Positions 18,561 to 28,232 of a DNA stretch of 64,000 bases are shown piece after piece; the first letter of the stretch is position 1; each line of letters starts with the position of its first letter. Source of the DNA: Micromonospora sp. MP36 (GTDB lineage: Bacteria > Actinomycetota > Actinomycetes > Mycobacteriales > Micromonosporaceae). The notes below the pieces were generated by a model that worked only from the letters and a program-made list of their open reading frames with translations, did not search any database and had not been told where the DNA came from. The position numbers were made by a program, and so were the translations under genes. The stretch spans positions 1-64,000 of the forward strand of contig NZ_VSFA01000005.1 in the NCBI RefSeq assembly GCF_008119785.1, read 5' to 3'.

Positions 18561-20936
18561 ATGACCTCGTTGATCAAGGAGAACGCGTCCGGACACCCCG
18601 GGAACGGCGACGCGAACCCCTTGGTCAACGAGGTCGTCGGCGTACCCGGGGGAATCGGGGCGGAGGCGCGGGCGGCGCGGGCCGAGGCGATCGACGTCTG
18701 GTTGCGGTCGGTGTTCCCGCAGCGGGCGGGGCTCGCGCTGGTCGCGGTCGGCGGACTGGGGCGGCGGCAGTGCGCACCGTACGGCGACGTCGACCTCGTG
18801 CTGCTGCACGCCGGGGTGCCCGGCATCGACGAACTGGCCGCCTCGCTCTGGTATCCGATCTGGGACGCCGGGCTGCGGCTCGACCACTCCGTCCGCACCG
18901 TCGCCGAGGCGCTCTCCGTCGCCCAGGACGACGTCAAGGTCGCCCTCGGCCTGCTCGACGCCCGCCACGTGGCCGGCGACCCGGGCCTCGCCGACCAGCT
19001 CGTGTCCACCGCCACCGACCACTGGCGGCGTACCGCCGTCCGGCAGCTCCCGCGCCTGCGGGAGATCACCGCCGCCCGCTGGGAGACCCACGGCGAGCTG
19101 GCCTTCCTGCTGGAGGGCGACCTCAAGGAGGCCGCCGGCGGGCTGCGGGACGTGGGCATCCTGCGGGCCATCGCCACCGCCGGGGTGACCGACGCGCTGC
19201 GCCCCGCTGTGCACGCCGCCCACCGGCGGCTCCTCGACACCCGGGACGCGCTGCACCAGCAGGTCGGCCGCCGGGTCGACCGGCTCGTCGCCCAGGAACG
19301 CGACGGCGTCGCCGCGCTGCTCGGGCTGCGGCAACTCTCGCTCGACGGGTCCGGCGCGCCTGGCGGGGGTGCGGTGGCCGACGGCGACGCGTTGCTGCGC
19401 CGGGTCGCGGGGGACGCCCGTACCGTCAGCCACGCCCTCGACGACGCCTGGCGGGCCGCCGACCGGCTCCGCTCCGGCCGCCGCCGCGGTGCCGACGGCC
19501 GCCCGGTGCGCCGCCCCGTCGCCCGCGACGTCGTCGATCACGACGGCGAGTTGGTCCTCGCCCGCACCGCCATCGGCGCCCGACCCGACCCCAGCCTGTC
19601 CCTGCGGGTCGCCGCGGCGGCGGCCATCACCCGGCTGCCGATCGCCCGGGCCACCTGCGAGTGGCTGGCCGCGTACTGCCCGCCGCTGCCCGCGCCCTGG
19701 CCGCCGGCCGCCCTGGCCGCGCTGATCACCCTCCTCGGGGCCGGTCCTGGCCTGGTGCCCGCTTGGGAGACCTGCGACCGGTACGGGCTGGTCGACCGCT
19801 GGCTGCCCGAGTGGACCCGGCTGCGCAGCCTGCCCCAGCACAACCCGGTGCACCGGTTCACCCTCGACCGGCACCTGGTGCAGACCGCGTACGAGGCGAG
19901 CCGGCACACCCGCGAGGTGGACCGCCCCGACCTGCTGCTGCTCGGTGCGCTCCTGCACGACATCGGCAAGGGGTTGGGAGGCGAAGGTGCCGCCGGGCGG
20001 GCCGGCAGGCACGAGCCCGCCGGCACCTTCGTAGACCACAGCAGCGTCGGGGCGCCGATCGCCGAGGCGGTGGCCACCCGGATCGGGCTGCCCGAGGCCG
20101 AGGCCGGACTGATCGGCAACCTGGTCCGGCTGCACCTGCTGCTGCCCGACGTGGCGACGCGGCGCGACCTGTCCGACCCGAAGACCGTCGCCGGGGTCGC
20201 CGCGCAGGTCGGCGACACCACCACCCTGGAACTGCTGCACGCCCTGGTCCGGGCCGACGCCGCCGCCACCGGGCCGGCCGCCTGGTCGGACTGGAAGGGG
20301 CGGCTCGTCGCCGAGCTGGTCGCCCGGGTGCGTACCGCGCTGGACAGCGGCGTGCTGCCGGCCCCGCCCGCCCCGGACCCGGCGCTGGTCGCGGGGCCGC
20401 TGCCGGTCGTACACGTGGGGGAGGACCGGGTGTCGGTGGCCGCGGCGGACCGGCGCGGCCTGCTCGCCACGGTGGCCGGCTGCCTGGCCCTGCACCGGCT
20501 GGAGGTGATCTCCGCGGACGCCTCGACGGTCGACGGGCGAGCCCTGGTCGAGTGCCGGGTGCAGCCCCGCTACGGCCTGGCGCCCGATCCGGTCGCGCTC
20601 ACCGCCGACCTGCGCCGCGCGGTCGCCGGCGACGTCTCGGTCACCCAGCGGCTGCGCGGCCGGGCCCTCGCCGCCCGCGGGCAGGGCGCCGCGCCGCGGG
20701 TGGTCTGGCACCGCACGGCGGCCACCGACGCGGTGCTGCTGGAGCTGCGCGCCGCCGACGCGGCGGGCCTGCTCTACCGGGTCACGTGCGCCCTCGACGA
20801 GGCCGGCGCCCAGGTACGGGCGGCCCGGATCTCCACCCTCGGCGCCGACGTGGTGGACGTGTTCTACCTGGTCGGCGGCGCGCCCTCGGAGTCGGACCGG
20901 GCCCGCGTCGAGGCCACCGTCCTCGCCGCCGTGTAA
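18561..20936 (+). CDS. glnD: PII nucleotidyltransferase GlnD
   Basis: GlnD modifies and demodifies PII according to nitrogen status. In Streptomyces and Corynebacterium the modification is adenylylation rather than uridylylation, so the same is likely here. The protein has 791 residues. Order of domains: nucleotidyltransferase with GGLGRRQ (64-70) and catalytic D76/D78 in 'YGDVDL'; helical linker; HD hydrolase domain with H466-D467 in 'LLHDIGKG'; and two C-terminal ACT domains (from about residue 605, 'VHVGEDRVSVAAADRRGLLATVAG', and about 710) that sense glutamine. It closes the amtB-glnB-glnD operon. Confidence 0.94.
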   Translation: MTSLIKENASGHPGNGDANPLVNEVVGVPGGIGAEARAARAEAIDVWLRSVFPQRAGLALVAVGGLGRRQCAPYGDVDLVLLHAGVPGIDELAASLWYPIWDAGLRLDHSVRTVAEALSVAQDDVKVALGLLDARHVAGDPGLADQLVSTATDHWRRTAVRQLPRLREITAARWETHGELAFLLEGDLKEAAGGLRDVGILRAIATAGVTDALRPAVHAAHRRLLDTRDALHQQVGRRVDRLVAQERDGVAALLGLRQLSLDGSGAPGGGAVADGDALLRRVAGDARTVSHALDDAWRAADRLRSGRRRGADGRPVRRPVARDVVDHDGELVLARTAIGARPDPSLSLRVAAAAAITRLPIARATCEWLAAYCPPLPAPWPPAALAALITLLGAGPGLVPAWETCDRYGLVDRWLPEWTRLRSLPQHNPVHRFTLDRHLVQTAYEASRHTREVDRPDLLLLGALLHDIGKGLGGEGAAGRAGRHEPAGTFVDHSSVGAPIAEAVATRIGLPEAEAGLIGNLVRLHLLLPDVATRRDLSDPKTVAGVAAQVGDTTTLELLHALVRADAAATGPAAWSDWKGRLVAELVARVRTALDSGVLPAPPAPDPALVAGPLPVVHVGEDRVSVAAADRRGLLATVAGCLALHRLEVISADASTVDGRALVECRVQPRYGLAPDPVALTADLRRAVAGDVSVTQRLRGRALAARGQGAAPRVVWHRTAATDAVLLELRAADAAGLLYRVTCALDEAGAQVRAARISTLGADVVDVFYLVGGAPSESDRARVEATVLAAV

Positions 20937-20937
20937 G

Positions 20938-20986
20938 GCAGGCCCCGGTTGACGCGTCACGTCGTCACGGGGCCCCTTCCCGACAC
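20938..20986. repeat. Dispersed GGGGCCCC-type element, putative terminator
   Basis: Immediately after the glnD stop, an AAGGCAGGCCCC segment is followed by a GACG...CGTC stem and GGGGCCCCTTCC (20969-20980 region). It resembles the elements near 9863, 29641 and 55201. It probably ends the nitrogen operon. Confidence 0.45.
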
Positions 20987-21066
20987 CCCGATACGTCCTG
21001 GAGCGTAGGCAGGGTGCCGCTCGCGGGGCGACGCTGCGCGACCCGCTGAGCGGCACGCTCGGGGGT

Positions 21067-21958
<892 letters not shown>

Positions 21959-21969
<11 letters not shown>

Positions 21970-22780
21970 TTTCCGCGCCGAGCTGGTCAAGCTGGTCCGC
22001 CGCCCGGCGACCTGGCTGCTGCTGGCCATCACCCTGGTCCTCGCGGTGACCTTCACCTACGTCTTCCCGTACGCCAGCATCGCCGGTGGGACGAGCGGGC
22101 CGAACACCGACCGGACCCTGCCGATGCTGCTGCCCGACCGGCTGGTCGGGAACTCGCTCGGCGGCCTGCCGGTCTTCCTCGGCTCGATCGTGCTGATCCT
22201 CGGGGTGCTCACCGTCGGCGGCGAGTACGGCTGGGGCACCTGGAAGACGGTGCTCTCCCAGGGCCCGTCCCGACTGGAGGTGTACGCGGGCAAGCTGCTC
22301 GCCCTCGCCGCCGCCGCGCTGGCCGTGGTGCTCGCCGTCTTCGTGGTCGGGGCGGTGTCCAGCGTGCTGATCGCGCTCGCCGAGGGGCAGTCGGTGCACT
22401 GGCCCGCGGCCGGCGACCTGCTCACCGGGCTCGGTGCGGGGTGGCTCATCGCGACGATGTGGGCCATGCTCGGTGCCGTGCTCGCCGTCGCCCTGCGGTC
22501 GGTGGCGCTCCCGGTCGGGCTGGGGCTGGTGTGGATGCTGGCGGTGCAGAACCTGCTCGCCGCGATCGCCGCGCCGCTGCTGGACTGGGTGGCCCAGGCG
22601 CAGAAGGGGCTGCCGGGCCCGAACGCCGGGTCGCTGGCCGCGGCGCTGGGCGCGCCCGGCGACACCCCCGGCGTCGCGGCGACGGTCGGGGGCGGGCAGG
22701 CGGCGCTCGTGGTCGCGGCCTATCTGGTCGCCTTCGCGGTGGTCGGCGGGGTGCTGCTGCGCCGGCGGGACATCGGTTGA
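21959..22780 (+). CDS. ABC-2 type transporter permease
   Basis: The protein has 273 residues with about six transmembrane helices, the usual ABC-2 permease size. The start at 21959 overlaps the ATPase gene by 11 bases. The first helix follows 'FRAELVKLVRRPATWLLLAI', a typical N-terminal pattern. A large loop (about 40-70, Gly/Thr/Leu-rich with 'LPDRLVGNSLGGLPVFLG') precedes helix 2. The substrate is unknown. The kinase gene begins 20 bases after its stop, so transporter and two-component system form one operon. Confidence 0.88.
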
Positions 22781-22800
22781 GGCTGGCGGGGAGGGACGAC

Positions 22801-23928
22801 GTGGACCGGAACCGGAGCGGCTGGGGCGACCGGCTCTTCGACGCCCTGGTCGCCCTGGCCCTGGTCGCCTTCGGGCTGCTCGGCACCGGGCCGGCCGGCC
22901 TCAACCAGGGGATGGGCACCGGTCGGGCGACGTATCCGCTGGTCGTGGTGGCCGCGCTCGCCCTGGCCGGGTGCCGGCGATGGCCGCTGGCCGCCCTGGC
23001 GGTGGTCACCGTGGCCACCACGGCGTACCTGGTGCTCGGCTACCCGTACGGGCCGATCCTGATCTCGTTCTTCGTCGCGGTCTACACGGTGGCCGCGTAC
23101 CGGCCGCTGCGGCCCGCGGCGGTGGCCTGCGGCCTCGCCCTGGCCGTGCTGCTGGTCCACGTCTTCGTGGGCGTCCGGTCGCTCGGCCTGCTCGGCCTGA
23201 TGCCCGCCGCCGCCTGGGTGGTGGTGCCGTTCGCGGTCGGGACCACGGTGCGGCTGGGCCGGGAGAGCACGGCTCGCAACCGGGTGGACGAGGCCCGCCG
23301 GCTGGCCGACGCCGAACGGCTGCGGGTGGCCCGGGAGGTGCACGACGTGGTCGGGCACGGCCTCGCCGCCATCCACATGCAGGCGGAGATCGCGCTGCAC
23401 CTGCTCGGCAAGCGGCCGGAGCAGGCCGAGGCGGCGCTGACCGCGATCAGCCGCACCAGCAAGGAGGCGCTGGACGAGCTGCGGGTCACCCTCACGGTCG
23501 TCCGGCGGGACGAGGCGGTCGACGAGCGGGCGCCGACCCCCGGCCTGGCCCAGCTCCCGCAGCTGCGCGAGCGGCTCGCCGGTGCCGGGGTGCCGGTGAC
23601 GGTCGAGGTCGACGGGGAGCCCCGCGCGTTGCCGGTCGCGGTGGACCTGGCCGCGTACCGGGTGGTGCAGGAGGCGCTGACGAACGTGCTGCGCCACGCC
23701 GGCCCGGCCACCGCCACGGTCCGGCTCCGGTACGCGCCCACCGAGGTCACCGTCGAGGTCACCGACACCGGTCGGGGCGCCGGCGCGCCGCCGCGCGGGA
23801 CCGCCGGCTACGGCCTGGCGGGCATGCGGGAGCGGGTCACCGCGCTGGGCGGGTCGTTCACCGCCGGCCCCGTCTCCGCCGGCGGCTTCCGGGTGTACGC
23901 GACACTGCCGCTGGAGGAGGCTGAATGA
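22801..23928 (+). CDS. Sensor histidine kinase, NarL/DesK-type (HisKA_3)
   Basis: The protein has 375 residues. The GTG at 22801 has GGGGAGGG about six to eight bases upstream and gives an N-terminus followed by four to five transmembrane helices (about 12-150). The dimerisation domain carries the phospho-acceptor H181 in 'VAREVHDVVGHGLAAI', the HisKA_3 H-box. The ATPase domain shows an N-box ('VQEALTNVLRHAGPAT') and G-box ('DTGRGAGAPP', 'GYGLAGMRERV'). Little extracytoplasmic sequence is present, so it may sense membrane state, as DesK or BceS-like kinases do. It overlaps the response regulator gene as ATGA. Confidence 0.92.
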   Translation: MDRNRSGWGDRLFDALVALALVAFGLLGTGPAGLNQGMGTGRATYPLVVVAALALAGCRRWPLAALAVVTVATTAYLVLGYPYGPILISFFVAVYTVAAYRPLRPAAVACGLALAVLLVHVFVGVRSLGLLGLMPAAAWVVVPFAVGTTVRLGRESTARNRVDEARRLADAERLRVAREVHDVVGHGLAAIHMQAEIALHLLGKRPEQAEAALTAISRTSKEALDELRVTLTVVRRDEAVDERAPTPGLAQLPQLRERLAGAGVPVTVEVDGEPRALPVAVDLAAYRVVQEALTNVLRHAGPATATVRLRYAPTEVTVEVTDTGRGAGAPPRGTAGYGLAGMRERVTALGGSFTAGPVSAGGFRVYATLPLEEAE

Positions 23929-24581
23929 TCAGAGTGCTGCTCGCGGACGACCAGGACCTGGTCCGGATCGGGCTGCGCGCCCTGGTGGAGAGCGAGGACG
24001 ACCTCGCGGTGGTGGGGGAGGCGGCCGACGGGCTCGCCGCCGTCGAGCTGGCCCGCCGGGAACGCCCCGACGTGGTGCTGATGGACGTCCGGATGCCCGG
24101 CGTCGACGGCATCGAGGCGACCCGGCGGATCGTCGCCGACCCCGGGCTGGCGGGCACCCGGGTGGTCGTCCTGACCACCTTCGAGCTGGACGAGTACGTC
24201 TTCGACGCGCTCCGGCACGGGGCCAGCGGCTTTTTGACCAAGGACACCCGCCCGGCCGAGCTGCTCCGCGCGATCCGGCTGGTCGCCGAGGGGGAGGCGC
24301 TGCTGTCCCCGTCGGTGACCCGGCGGGTGGTCCGGGAGTTTGCCACCCGGCCGGCCCGGGTGCCCCGCCCGCACCCGCGGCTGGACACCCTCACCGACCG
24401 GGAACGGGAGGTGGTGGGGCTGGTCGGCGAGGGGCTGAGCAACGCCGAGATCGCCGAGCGGCTGGTGGTGAGCCCGGCCACCGCGCGTACCCACGTCAGC
24501 CGGGCCATGGTCAAGCTGGGCGCCCGGGACCGGGCCCAGCTGGTGGTCTTCGCGTACCAGTCGGGGCTGGTCGTGTCGTGA
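23925..24581 (+). CDS. Response regulator, NarL/LuxR family
   Basis: The protein has 218 residues: a receiver domain with acidic pair near residue 8-9 ('LLADDQDLV'), phospho-acceptor D54 in 'VLMDVRMPG' and K104-like lysine in 'GFLTKDTRP'; then a C-terminal LuxR helix-turn-helix 'LTDREREVVGLVGEGLSNAEIAERL...TARTHVSRAM'. The start overlaps the kinase stop (ATGA). It likely regulates the ABC transporter genes upstream in the same operon, which is inferred from linkage. Confidence 0.94.
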   Translation: MIRVLLADDQDLVRIGLRALVESEDDLAVVGEAADGLAAVELARRERPDVVLMDVRMPGVDGIEATRRIVADPGLAGTRVVVLTTFELDEYVFDALRHGASGFLTKDTRPAELLRAIRLVAEGEALLSPSVTRRVVREFATRPARVPRPHPRLDTLTDREREVVGLVGEGLSNAEIAERLVVSPATARTHVSRAMVKLGARDRAQLVVFAYQSGLVVS

Positions 24582-24832
24582 TCGGTCGCGGATAGCCGGT
24601 TCATGTCGCTGTACGCGATTCGTATACCTCATCAAGTTCGAACGCCCTGATGGGCGGTTTCCCCGGGGGCGGCGGGCCACCGGCCGGATCCAGAGACCGG
24701 GTGGCGGGACCACGGCCTCCCCTCGGGTCGGCCGGCGGGAAGCACTGGCGAGGTGGGACCGTTACCCTTGCGGGTAGCCGGCCGTCTGCGTGCCGGCTGA
24801 TTGTGCCCGCCGACGACAAACGGGATGTTCGT

Positions 24833-26389
24833 GTGTTTGACACCTTGAGTGACCGCCTGTCCGGGATCTTCACGAAGCTCCGCGGCAAGGGTCGGCTCAC
24901 CGACGCCGACATCGACGCCACCGCGCGCGAGATCCGCATGGCGCTGCTGGAGGCCGACGTCGCCCTGCCGGTGGTCAAGGGCTTCATCGCGAACGTCAAG
25001 GAGCGGGCCCGGGGCGCGGAGGTCTCCCAGGCGCTCAACCCGGCCCAGCAGATCATCAAGATCGTCAACGAGGAGCTGATCGCCGTCCTCGGTGGCGAGG
25101 GGCGCCGGCTCCAGTTCGCCAAGCAGCCGCCGACCGTGATCATGCTGGCCGGTCTCCAGGGTTCCGGTAAGACCACCCTCGCCGGCAAGCTGGCCCGCTG
25201 GCTCAAGGCCCAGGGGCACCAGCCGCTGCTGGTCGCCGCCGACCTCCAGCGTCCCAACGCCGTCGGGCAGCTTCAGGTGCTCGGTGGCCGGGCTGGCGTC
25301 GAGGTGTACGCCCCGGAGCCGGGCAACGGCGTCGGCGACCCGGTGCAGGTGGCGCGCGCGTCGATCGAGCACGCCCGGCGGGCGGCGCGGGACATCGTCA
25401 TCGTCGACACCGCCGGTCGGCTCGGTATCGACGCCGAGATGATGCAGCAGGCCGCGGACATCCGTGACGCCGTCCAGCCGGACGAGGTCATCTTCGTCAT
25501 CGACGCGATGGTCGGCCAGGACGCGGTCCGCACCGCCGAGGCGTTCCGCGACGGCGTCGGCATCAGCGGCGTGGTCCTCTCCAAGCTCGACGGCGACGCC
25601 CGCGGTGGCGCCGCGCTCTCCGTCCGTGAGGTCACCGGGCAGCCGATTCTGTTCGCCTCCACCGGCGAGAAGCTGGAGGACTTCGACGTCTTCCACCCCG
25701 ACCGGATGGCCAGCCGGATCCTCGGCATGGGCGACGTCCTCACGCTGATCGAGCAGGCCGAGGCGGCCTTCGACGCCGATCAGAAGGAGAAGATGACCGC
25801 CAAGCTGATGGGCGGGGAGACCTTCACCCTGGAGGACTTCCTCGATCAGCTCATCGCGGTCCGGCGGATGGGTCCGATCGCCAACGTGCTGGCCATGATG
25901 CCCGGCATGGGGCAGATGAAGGACCAGCTCGCTGAGCTGGACGACAAGCACTTCGACCGGGTCACCGCGATCATCCGGTCGATGACCCCGGCCGAGCGGG
26001 CCAACCCGAAGATCATCAACGGTTCCCGGCGGGCTCGCATCGCCAATGGCTCGGGCGTGGCCGTGATGGACGTCAACCAGCTGCTCAACCGCTTCGCCGA
26101 CGCGCAGAAGATGATGAAGCAGATGGGCGGCATGATGGGCTTGCCCGGCGCCGGTCGGCGCAAGGCGACCAAGTCGCCAAAGAACAAGCGCAAGGGCGGC
26201 AAGGGCGGCGGCCGGCCGCGTACCGGGGCGGGGCTGCCGGGCGGCGGCTTCCCGGGCGGCATGCCGCAGCTCCCGCCGGGCCTGGACCCGGGCGACCTGG
26301 CGGGCGCCCAGGGCCTGCCGCCGGGCTTCAAGCTCCCGAAGATCGACTTCAACAAGCTCGGCAAGGGGGGCGACAAGCGCCCTCGCTAG
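24833..26389 (+). CDS. ffh: Signal recognition particle protein Ffh
   Basis: Ffh binds signal sequences and 4.5S RNA and delivers translating ribosomes to FtsY. The GTG at 24833 gives VFDTLSDRLSGIF and a protein of 518 residues; upstream in-frame starts would add non-homologous residues. N domain residues 1-95; G1 'GLQGSGKTT' with lysine 113; 'ADLQRPNAVGQL'; G3 'DTAGRLG'; G4 'SKLDGDARGG'. The Met-rich M domain follows ('NVLAMMPGMGQMK', 'MMKQMGGMMG'), with the RNA-binding 'SRRARIANGSG' motif. A Gly/Pro/Lys-rich tail of about 75 residues extends it. The 250-bp gap upstream contains no recognised 4.5S RNA. Confidence 0.97.
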   Translation: MFDTLSDRLSGIFTKLRGKGRLTDADIDATAREIRMALLEADVALPVVKGFIANVKERARGAEVSQALNPAQQIIKIVNEELIAVLGGEGRRLQFAKQPPTVIMLAGLQGSGKTTLAGKLARWLKAQGHQPLLVAADLQRPNAVGQLQVLGGRAGVEVYAPEPGNGVGDPVQVARASIEHARRAARDIVIVDTAGRLGIDAEMMQQAADIRDAVQPDEVIFVIDAMVGQDAVRTAEAFRDGVGISGVVLSKLDGDARGGAALSVREVTGQPILFASTGEKLEDFDVFHPDRMASRILGMGDVLTLIEQAEAAFDADQKEKMTAKLMGGETFTLEDFLDQLIAVRRMGPIANVLAMMPGMGQMKDQLAELDDKHFDRVTAIIRSMTPAERANPKIINGSRRARIANGSGVAVMDVNQLLNRFADAQKMMKQMGGMMGLPGAGRRKATKSPKNKRKGGKGGGRPRTGAGLPGGGFPGGMPQLPPGLDPGDLAGAQGLPPGFKLPKIDFNKLGKGGDKRPR

Positions 26390-26455
26390 CGTGTCGGTGA
26401 CGGCGGGCGACATGATCAGCACCTAGGGTCATGTCGCCCCCTGGAAGGAGATGTC

Positions 26456-27034
26456 ATGACCGCGGCGCCGATCCTGCCCGAGCGGCACGAGTGGACGGTC
26501 GACGACCTCGGCGACCTGCCGAAGGACCTTCCGTACGAACTGATCAACGGAAGGTTGATCGTGCCGGCGCCGACTGCCGTGCACTAAGAGCTTTGTGTCG
26601 AGCTGCTGCTCGCGCTTCGAGTCAACTGCCCGCCGGAGTACCTGGTCAGCATCGACCTGTCGATGCGGGTCGACCGACGCAACGAGCCGCGTCCCGACGT
26701 GGTCGTCATCCGCCGCAAGCACGCCGACCGGTCGCCCGTGCCGGTCGAGGACGCGCTGCTCGCCGTGGAGGTCGTCTCGCCGACCTCCACCTTCCGCGAC
26801 ATGTATGACAAGGCCAAGGTCTACGCACACGCCGGGGTCCGCTCGTACTGGGTGGTCGACCCGCTCCAGGAGCGCATCACGCTGACCGAGTACGCACTCG
26901 GCGCGGGCCGCGAGTACGACCAGCTCACCCACACCGAGTACCTGTTCGTCACCGAGCGGCCGTGGAAGGTCTCGGTCGATCTGCCCGCCCTCACCGCCCG
27001 GCGGAACGACCTGCTCGCCACCGACGAGGAGTGA
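26456..27034 (+). pseudogene. Uma2-family (DUF820) nuclease-like gene interrupted by a stop codon
   Basis: The ATG at 26456, with GGAAGGAG upstream, opens a 193-codon frame that is continuous except for TAA at codon 44 (26585-26587). Before the stop: 'HEWTVDDLGDLPKDLPYELINGRL', the usual Uma2 N-terminus. After it, in the same frame: 'RPDVVVIRR', 'AVEVVSPTST', 'DKAKVYAHAGVRSYWVVD', the PD-(D/E)xK-like core. In the intact relative at 60650 the aligned residue is glutamine ('DHQSVE'), so a CAA to TAA change is the simplest explanation. Either the gene is dead or the second part is expressed from an internal start. It is a stand-alone gene between ffh and the amidohydrolase. Confidence 0.85.
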
Positions 27035-27052
27035 TCGGGTAGGACTGTGCAC

Positions 27053-28132
27053 ATGGCTCTGCATGTGCGCGGTGTGCTCCTGCCCGACGACGAGGTCCGG
27101 GACATCTGGCTGGTCGGCGACCGGGTCACCTTCGAGCCGGTGCCCGGCGCGGAGACCGTCGCCGACGGCGGCTTCGTGCTGCCCGGCCTGACCGACGCCC
27201 ACTGCCACATCGGCATCGCCCGGGGCGGCGCCCCGATCACCTCCCTCGACCAGGCCCGGGAGCTGGCCCGCACCGACCGGGACGCCGGGGTGCTGGCGAT
27301 CAGGGACGCCGGCTCGCCCTACCCGTACCCGGAGCTCGACGACGACCCGGAGCTGCCGCGACTGGCCCGCGCCGGCCGGCACGTCGCACCGCCGAAGCGC
27401 TACCTGCGGGACATCGGGGTGGAGGTCGGCGCGGCCGAGGTGGCCGCGACGGTGGCGGCGCAGGCCGCCGCCGGCAACGGCTGGGTCAAGCTGGTCGGCG
27501 ACTGGATCGACCGCGGGGTGGGCGACCTCGCCCCGGCCTGGGACGCCGACACCATGACGGCGGCCGTCGCCGCCGCGCACGCTGCCGGGGTACGCGCCGC
27601 GGTGCACACCTTCTCCGAGTCGGCCGTGGAGATCATGGTGCGGGCCGGGGTGGACTCGGTGGAGCACGGCACCGGACTCAGCCTGGACCTGATCGACCTG
27701 ATGGCCCGCCAGGGCACCGCGCTGGTCCCCACAATGATCAACATTCAGACCTTCGGTCACATCGCCGACCAGGCCCGTGCCAAGTTCCCCGGGTACGCCG
27801 ACCACATGCTCGCCCTGCGCGACCGCTTTCCCGAGGTGGTCCGGGCCGCGCACGAGGCGGGCGTGCCGATCTACGTCGGCACCGACGCGGGCGGCGGCAT
27901 CGACCACGGGCTGGCCGCCGAGGAGATGCTGCTGCTGCACGAGCGGGCCGGCATGTCCACCGAGGACGTCCTCGCCGCCGCCTCCTGGCGCGCCCGGGAG
28001 TGGCTCGGCTTCCCCGGCCTGGTCGAGGGGGGCCTCGCCGACCTGGTCGTCTATCCCGAGGACCCGCGACGCGACCTGCGCGTGGTCCGCACCCCGTCCC
28101 GCATCGTCCTGCGCGGTCGCGTCCTCCGCTGA
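27053..28132 (+). CDS. Metal-dependent amidohydrolase
   Basis: The protein has 359 residues from the ATG at 27053; AGGA at 27041-27044 is eight bases upstream, whereas the GTG at 27047 would be only two bases away. Amidohydrolase metal ligands are seen in order: 'GLTDAHCHIG' (HxH), lysine in 'GWVKLVGDW' (candidate carboxylated bridge), 'AAVHTFSE' and 'DSVEHGTGL' histidines, and 'VGTDAGGGIDHG' aspartate. These fit imidazolonepropionase/prolidase-like members of the superfamily. The substrate is unknown. It follows the broken Uma2 gene by 18 bp. Confidence 0.85.
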   Translation: MALHVRGVLLPDDEVRDIWLVGDRVTFEPVPGAETVADGGFVLPGLTDAHCHIGIARGGAPITSLDQARELARTDRDAGVLAIRDAGSPYPYPELDDDPELPRLARAGRHVAPPKRYLRDIGVEVGAAEVAATVAAQAAAGNGWVKLVGDWIDRGVGDLAPAWDADTMTAAVAAAHAAGVRAAVHTFSESAVEIMVRAGVDSVEHGTGLSLDLIDLMARQGTALVPTMINIQTFGHIADQARAKFPGYADHMLALRDRFPEVVRAAHEAGVPIYVGTDAGGGIDHGLAAEEMLLLHERAGMSTEDVLAAASWRAREWLGFPGLVEGGLADLVVYPEDPRRDLRVVRTPSRIVLRGRVLR

Positions 28133-28232
28133 CCCGCCTCCGGTCGACGTCCCCGGGGTGGCCCGGCGCGACACGGCCCGTGCCGGCTCCCGGGCGCACC
28201 GACGGCGTGGGCGGAGCATAGGATGTGCCCTC

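Noticed and set aside
24582-24832. Possible 4.5S SRP RNA gene upstream of ffh
   Set aside because: I looked for the GGTCAGGNCCGGAAGGAAGCAGCC-like apical loop (shown here only as a pattern in parts: GGTCAGG, GGAAG, AGCAG) and did not find it. The GGCGGGAAGCAC segment is not a match.
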